Below the pieces are notes generated by a model. It saw nothing but the letters and a program-made list of their open reading frames with translations, had not been told where the DNA came from and made no database searches. Source: Leptodesmis sichuanensis A121 (lineage in GTDB: Bacteria; Cyanobacteriota; Cyanobacteriia; Leptolyngbyales; Leptolyngbyaceae). From it: a DNA stretch of 64,000 nt. Each line of letters opens with the position of its first letter. Positions within the stretch are counted from its first letter, which is position 1. Positions 60,212 to 64,000 of the stretch are shown one piece after another. The stretch spans positions 682,001-746,000 of the forward strand of contig NZ_CP075171.1 of assembly GCF_021379005.1 (NCBI RefSeq), given 5' to 3'. The translations under genes and the position numbers were made by a program.

Positions 60212-60586
60212 ATGGCTCACCCCTACCATCTAATCGTTGAAGGCAACCCTGCCATTATTTATGCCAGCCGTGGCGGCAATCCCGAAAAGGTGCTACCCAC
60301 CCTCAAGCCCTTTCTGGAAAAATTTTGGAAAGAACGGGAAACCTTTGGAGCCTACGCCGATACGCCAGAGTGCCTGGTGGCCCAATTAACCGTGCGATTT
60401 GGCTTTGAAACGGCTGAGGATGATTTTTCTAATATCCGGGTAGGGGTAAACTATGACCCCAAGGCCGAATATCTTTACTGGATTGGTTTAAACAAAGACG
60501 TTCAGATCTGGGTGCCGAAAATAGCCTATCGGGAAAATCCTTCTCTGGGACTTCAGGGATGCCAGCGCTTTGATCAGACTTTTTAG
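60212..60586 (+). CDS. Conserved small protein of unknown function
   Basis: A 124-residue soluble protein: HPYHLIVEGNPAIIYASRGG, EKVLPTLKPFLEKFWKERET, ECLVAQLTVRFGFETAEDDF and AEYLYWIGLNKDVQIWVPKI. The composition and ordered pattern indicate a real folded domain, but I cannot name the family. No signal peptide or membrane helix is present. A MITE-like element with TIRs begins 8 bases past the stop. AAAG precedes the ATG weakly. Confidence 0.65.
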   Translation: MAHPYHLIVEGNPAIIYASRGGNPEKVLPTLKPFLEKFWKERETFGAYADTPECLVAQLTVRFGFETAEDDFSNIRVGVNYDPKAEYLYWIGLNKDVQIWVPKIAYRENPSLGLQGCQRFDQTF

Positions 60587-60593
60587 TGGTCAC

Positions 60594-60682
60594 ATCAAAT
60601 CCACTTGTACGATTACTCTTTGTACGGGAGAACGGCTTTACACCCCTACATGGGGTGCAATCACTAATCAAGCGGATTTGAT
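60594..60682. mobile_element. 89-bp MITE-like element, family G
   Basis: ATCAAATCCACTTG at the left is inverted at the right (CAAGCGGATTTGAT), 13 of 14 positions matching. The interior includes GTACGATTACTCTTTGTACGG and CACCCCTACATGGGGTG hairpins. One copy only in this window. It is noncoding. Confidence 0.6.
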
Positions 60683-60712
60683 ATCACTCTTCACTCTCAA
60701 CTCTTAACTTTT

Positions 60713-61264
60713 CTACTGCAATTTCTGCCGAATAAAGGCCACCAATTGCGCCATTTGTTTCTTCAACCCATCGATTTCAGCCTGCATCTTAGCAATCTTT
60801 TCATTTAAGGCTTGAATATCTGCGTTGGAATCTGCCGCTCCTGCAGCCGCGGCTGGACTGGCAGCCGTAACAGCCGCTACTGGCCGACGTTTAGCCTTAG
60901 CCATTGCTGACTTAATGGCATCAATTAAGACCCGCTGATCAAACGGTTTTTGGACAAATTCAAAGTACTCGAAGGGTTCTTGTAGCTTTTCCGTAACTTC
61001 TTCCTTACGCCCTGACATCAGCACCAGGGGAATGGCTTGCAGTTCCGGTTGGGTTTGGATGTGCTGAAAGACTTCCCAACCACTCATTTTGGGCAGCAGA
61101 AAGTCCAACATAATCAGGTTAGGACGCTCCTGCTGGATCAGGTTTAACCCCTGTACGCCATCTTTTGCTTCCAGAACTTCAAAGTTACCCTTGGGCAACA
61201 TATCGCGAACCATATTGCGGATGACGTTACTGTCGTCGATAACCAGAATTTTGTGACCTGCCAC
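60713..61264 (-). CDS. CheY-like response regulator with coiled-coil tail
   Basis: A 183-residue protein. The receiver domain (1-122) has the acidic pair in ILVIDDSNV (Asp10, Asp11), the phosphorylation site Asp54 in IMLDFLLPKMSG, and Lys106 in FVQKPFDQ. An Ala-rich linker (AAVTAASPAAAAGAAD) and a C-terminal helix (LNEKIAKMQAEIDGLKKQMA) follow in place of a DNA-binding domain. It therefore probably works by protein contact, perhaps dimerising through the helix. No histidine kinase gene is adjacent. Confidence 0.9.
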   Translation of the reverse strand: MAGHKILVIDDSNVIRNMVRDMLPKGNFEVLEAKDGVQGLNLIQQERPNLIMLDFLLPKMSGWEVFQHIQTQPELQAIPLVLMSGRKEEVTEKLQEPFEYFEFVQKPFDQRVLIDAIKSAMAKAKRRPVAAVTAASPAAAAGAADSNADIQALNEKIAKMQAEIDGLKKQMAQLVAFIRQKLQ

Positions 61265-61322
61265 GACTGAGCTCCTTAGTGGTGTCTGCGAACTGGTAGA
61301 AGGATAAATTATGCCATGAACT

Positions 61323-61395
61323 CAATCCAGTCCATTGAGAAAACTGGGGCTTCCCTGTCAGAGAAACTAAAAGTTCTGAACTTGGATCAAGTTTA
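61323..61395 (-). repeat. Palindromic dispersed repeat, family A, copy 10 (degenerate)
   Basis: CAATCCAGTCCATTGAGAAA...CTTGGATCAAGTTTA retains one arm and the CTGTCAGAGAAACT centre. It lies 69 bp from copy 9 in the same orientation, between the response regulator and lipA. Confidence 0.6.
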
Positions 61396-61463
61396 GTGTA
61401 GCCTCTGTCTGGTGAAATTCGCGATCGCAGAAGCGTAGCCCCTACAATCGTTATCATGACGAT

Positions 61464-61536
61464 TAAACCAAGTCCAGCGAGACAACGGTCGTTTTCCTGT
61501 CAGAGAAACTCCGGTTCTGGACTTGGACAAGGTTTA
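61464..61536 (-). repeat. Palindromic dispersed repeat, family A, copy 9
   Basis: TAAACCAAGTCCAGCGAGAC...CTTGGACAAGGTTTA, 73 bp, ending 42 bp before the lipA start. Translation of the frame upstream of lipA through this repeat gives only repeat-derived residues, which is why the longer start is rejected. Confidence 0.85.
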
Positions 61537-61578
61537 ACTATCCCTTCTATCCAGCCAATTGCTAGTATTCCCCCCTTT

Positions 61579-62523
61579 ATGCCCATTGAAACTGACTCGA
61601 CCGACCTCTCTTCTAATCAACGTCAGCGCTCCGATCTGGTGAATTTACCAGAGTGGTTGCGGCGACCCGTGGGTAAGGCCAGTGAGCTATCTACAGTGCA
61701 GCGCATTATTAAGCAACGACAGATTCACACGATTTGTGAGGAAGGGCGATGTCCCAATCGGGCTGAGTGTTATGCCCAGGGGACAGCAACATTTTTGTTA
61801 ATGGGGCCAACCTGTACCCGGGCCTGTGCCTTTTGCCAGGTGGATAAAGGCCATGCTCCCATGCCTCTGGATGCAGAAGAACCGCGAAAAGTGGCAGAAG
61901 CGGTGCAGTTATTGGGCCTGAAATACGTGGTGCTGACCTCGGTGGCCCGGGATGATTTACCAGATCAGGGAGCCTCCTGGTTTGTACAAACCATGACTGC
62001 AATTCGGCAGATCAATTCAGCCATCCAAATTGAAGTGTTAACGCCAGACTTTTGGGGCGGACGGGATGGCAGGGAAGCCGGACTTACCCCAGATGATTTG
62101 CAACAGCAACGGATTGCCACGGTAGTAGAAGCACAACCTGCCTGCTATAACCACAACATTGAAACGGTGGGCAGACTGCAAGGAATGGTGCGCCGGGGAG
62201 CCAGGTATGACCGATCGCTGCGGGTTCTCAAGTTAGTCAAAGACCTGGATGCGACAATTCCCACTAAATCCGGCTTGATGCTGGGACACGGCGAAACGTT
62301 AGAGGAAGTGGTGGAAACGCTGCAGGATCTACGGGCAGTGGGCTGCGATCGGGTCACCATCGGCCAATATATGCGTCCCTCCCTGGAGCATCTCCCTGTT
62401 CGGAAATATTGGATCCCAGAGGAGTTTGAGCATTTAGGCGCGATCGCTCGTGAAATCGGCTTTTCCCATGTTCGCTCTGGTCCCCTCGTTCGCAGTTCCT
62501 ACCATGCAGGAGAAGAGAAGTAG
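61579..62523 (+). CDS. lipA: Lipoyl synthase
   Basis: A 314-residue radical-SAM enzyme that inserts two sulfurs into protein-bound octanoyl groups, making the lipoyl cofactor of E2 proteins. The auxiliary cluster motif is [12 protein letters not shown], and the radical-SAM motif CTRACAFC follows in [35 protein letters not shown] and [20 protein letters not shown] are the usual C-terminal features. The ATG at 61579 is preferred. The frame is open to 61456, but that part crosses a dispersed repeat. The PDH E2 gene, a client, is 6.6 kb away. Confidence 0.95.
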   Translation: MPIETDSTDLSSNQRQRSDLVNLPEWLRRPVGKASELSTVQRIIKQRQIHTICEEGRCPNRAECYAQGTATFLLMGPTCTRACAFCQVDKGHAPMPLDAEEPRKVAEAVQLLGLKYVVLTSVARDDLPDQGASWFVQTMTAIRQINSAIQIEVLTPDFWGGRDGREAGLTPDDLQQQRIATVVEAQPACYNHNIETVGRLQGMVRRGARYDRSLRVLKLVKDLDATIPTKSGLMLGHGETLEEVVETLQDLRAVGCDRVTIGQYMRPSLEHLPVRKYWIPEEFEHLGAIAREIGFSHVRSGPLVRSSYHAGEEK

Positions 62524-62664
62524 GGGCGACGTTTCACTGGACATCTCCACTGACTTCTCCTCTGTCTTACGGGACACGTTAAGATTCCTCCACAGGTGAT
62601 AACAATTGTGTCGCTTGTCTGGTATTTCTAGAAGGAGCTAACCATTTGAGGAGGTACCCTTCTG

Positions 62665-62790
62665 ATGTCGCAGCCCCAAACTTTTGCCAAGACGAACAAA
62701 CCCACCTATGTTTTTCGTGCTAGCTGGGCGTTATTGTTACTGGGAATCAACTTCCTGGTAGCTGCCTGGTATCACGGCATTTTGAAATAA
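62665..62790 (+). CDS. 41-residue single-helix membrane peptide, Psb35-like
   Basis: The peptide starts MSQPQTFAKTNKPTYVFRAS and continues into one membrane helix, WALLLLGINFLVAAWYHGIL, ending in Lys. A strong GAGGAGGT site stands 9 bases before the ATG. The pattern YVFR-x2-WALLLLGINFLVAA is one I associate with the cyanobacterial photosystem II assembly peptide Psb35, which binds CP47 and Hlip proteins in thylakoids. That name is tentative; the existence of the gene is well supported by the ribosome site and composition. Confidence 0.68.
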   Translation: MSQPQTFAKTNKPTYVFRASWALLLLGINFLVAAWYHGILK

Positions 62791-62969
62791 CCTTAAACAT
62801 TTCCCTGAAAAGCCCTTACGGAGCCGAGATGAGGAGGGATTTTTCCAGCCTGATTTCGGCTTTTAATGATTTTTAAGAGCATTTTTCTAGCAGCTACCTT
62901 AACCCTCCTTAAGCAGCTACCGCGTACACACAGGTCATTCAGACGTGGCTGCCATCGAAATCAACAGTA
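62791..62969. other. Intergenic stretch without gene
   Basis: From the end of the Psb35-like gene to the family F repeat. GCAGCTACC occurs twice near 62890 and 62922, flanking CCTTAACCCTCCTTAAG. No ORF or terminator is clear. Confidence 0.4.
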
Positions 62970-63105
62970 AACTTCTTGCAAATTGGAAAAAACGTCGGAT
63001 CGGCAAAGGGAAACGTTCCATCCGGTTATTCTGGCTGATTGGAATGGGCACGCCAAGCTCTGCCCATCCTACTGATGATATTGAGTCTAATAGGCAAGAG
63101 TTCCA
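62970..63105 (+). mobile_element. ~136-bp MITE-like repeat, family F, copy 2
   Basis: The copy reads AACTTCTTGCAAATTGG... to ...GGCAAGAGTTCCA and is closely similar to 41264-41398 over its whole length. It lies just past the end of the livH gene. A 60-codon frame across it is only repeat sequence. Confidence 0.75.
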
Positions 63106-63141
63106 ATATTTGAAGTCCCCTTTTTAGGGATTCAGGGAGAT

Positions 63142-64000
63142 CTAAACCGTTCCTTTAAATAAGCCCTGGGGTTTCAAAAGCAGCACCAGGATCATAATTA
63201 CCAGAGCAACCGCGAGTTTATATTCCGTTCGCAGCCAGTAGGTGCTGACTTCCTGGGCAATCCCAATCACAAAGGCTCCTGCGATCGCCCCATAGGGATT
63301 ACCAATGCCTCCCAGAATTACCGCTGCAAACATAGGCAAAATCAGGAACCAGCCCATATTCGGTCGCACTGCTTCGACCAGGCCCAGCATACTTCCTCCC
63401 AGGGCAGTTAAGCCAGCCGCAATGATCCATGTCCACAAAATCACCCGGTCTACCCGAATTCCCGTCACCCGTGCCAGATCCAGATCATCGGCAACGGCCC
63501 GCATCGCTTTACCAATTTTGGTATTTTGCAACAGGTAATGCAGACCAAAGATGGTAACGATCGCCAGCCCCACCACCACCAGGCCATAAAAGGGCAGGCG
63601 TACTGGGCCAAGTTGCAGGGCTTCTTTTACAGGCAATTTGTAACTCTGGTTATTGCCGCCCCAGAACAAGATAATGCCGTTACGGATGAACAGGGCGAGT
63701 CCGATGGAAATAATAATCAGGGTTGCGGAGGTGGCCCGTCGAGCACGCATGGGTGCCCAGATAATTTTTTCACTCAGCAGGGCAGCCCCGATCGTGGCGA
63801 TCGCGCCAATCACCATAGCAATCCAGATATTAATCCCCAGGGCATTGGCCAGTAGGGTAATATAAGCTCCCAACGTCATGAAATCACCGTGCGCAAAGTT
63901 GGAGAGTCGCAGAATACAGTAGGTGAGCGTCAGGCCAACCGCTCCCAGGGCGATAATACTGCTGATGGCAATACCATTGACAAACAGTTGCAGAAGTTGG
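63142..64000 (-). CDS. livH: Branched-chain amino-acid ABC transporter permease, LivH family (start beyond window)
   Basis: The gene runs off the right edge. The frame stays open from 64000 to TAA near 63142, and about 285 residues are visible. LQLFVNGIAISSIIALGAVG leads to RLSNFAHGDFMTLGAYITLL, the LivH signature. The EAA-like loop AMRAVADDLDLARVTGIRVD and ILGGIGNPYGAIAGAFVIGI follow, with about eight membrane helices. In cyanobacteria this fits NatD of the N-II neutral/acidic amino-acid system, or UrtB of urea uptake. Only the LivH family is certain. An in-frame ATG at 63879 is internal, since conserved sequence continues upstream. Confidence 0.88.
   Translation of the reverse strand, partial: QLLQLFVNGIAISSIIALGAVGLTLTYCILRLSNFAHGDFMTLGAYITLLANALGINIWIAMVIGAIATIGAALLSEKIIWAPMRARRATSATLIIISIGLALFIRNGIILFWGGNNQSYKLPVKEALQLGPVRLPFYGLVVVGLAIVTIFGLHYLLQNTKIGKAMRAVADDLDLARVTGIRVDRVILWTWIIAAGLTALGGSMLGLVEAVRPNMGWFLILPMFAAVILGGIGNPYGAIAGAFVIGIAQEVSTYWLRTEYKLAVALVIMILVLLLKPQGLFKGTV

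Noticed and set aside
61456-61578. N-terminal extension of lipA
   Set aside because: The added 41 residues are the translation of a dispersed repeat. The ATG at 61579 gives the family's usual length.
62945-63127. 60-codon frame beginning MAAIEINSKLLANWKK
   Set aside because: It is almost entirely the family F repeat, whose other copy is noncoding.

Overview
The window is chromosomal DNA of a cyanobacterium, most likely a filamentous Leptolyngbya-like or Oscillatoria-like form. The palindrome GCGATCGC (HIP1) recurs throughout. Cyanobacterial genes are present: the phycobilisome core gene apcF, a DnaK3/DnaJ3-type pair, a plastid-type pyruvate dehydrogenase E2, glnA behind a textbook NtcA promoter, and several small families known mainly from cyanobacteria (DUF3110, DUF1995, a Psb35-like peptide). 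The genus call is inference.

Layout. 1-7.7 kb: gatB start, aroH chorismate mutase, sppA, a DMT-family exporter, a TpsB/ShlB outer-membrane transporter, leuC, a proline-rich small protein and an Asp/Asn beta-hydroxylase-like oxygenase. 8-11.4 kb: isocitrate lyase and malate synthase, the two glyoxylate-shunt enzymes, unusual for a cyanobacterium. 12.3-21.2 kb: a ribbon-helix-helix protein, a 1365-residue cyclase-nSTAND-WD40 protein and dnaK/dnaJ. 21.2-28.3 kb: a mobile zone with an intact 1.43-kb IS inside a small Fe-S-motif ORF, an SLH protein, an aminotransferase/lpxA pair, nested MITE-like elements and a TnpB element sitting in the terminator of ssb. 28.3-41.2 kb: pilin-like protein, DUF7662-XRE regulator, deoC, recO, MFS transporter, P-type ATPase, small ATPase/kinase, glycosyltransferase and acs. 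41.5-50.9 kb: exported and disordered proteins, tRNA-Ile(CAU), a CNNM/CorC protein, murQ, DUF255 protein and a nucleotidyltransferase remnant destroyed by nested repeats. 51-64 kb: acyl-ACP synthetase, YlqD, PDH E2, DUF1995, phosphatase, glnA, apcF, response regulator, lipA, a Psb35-like peptide and the start-truncated livH permease.

Metabolic theme (inference). acs, isocitrate lyase, malate synthase, PDH E2 and lipA all handle acetyl-CoA. Together they would let acetate enter biomass through the glyoxylate shunt, although acs lies about 28 kb from the shunt genes.

The most striking structure is the density of short dispersed repeats. There are at least eleven copies of a ~73-bp palindrome with TAAACC...GGTTTA ends, three copies of a 137-bp element with 8-9-bp target duplications, two copies of a 200-bp element with 16-bp inverted ends and 9-10-bp duplications, plus further MITE-like elements. 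Nesting gives a relative chronology (200-bp element, then 137-bp element, and separately 137-bp element, then 167-bp element). One palindrome lies inside the predicted glnA leader. I see no CRISPR array, rRNA, prophage or clear new multi-gene system. The best candidates for novelty are the nested-repeat history, the TnpB-in-terminator arrangement, and the tails of isocitrate lyase and DnaK.
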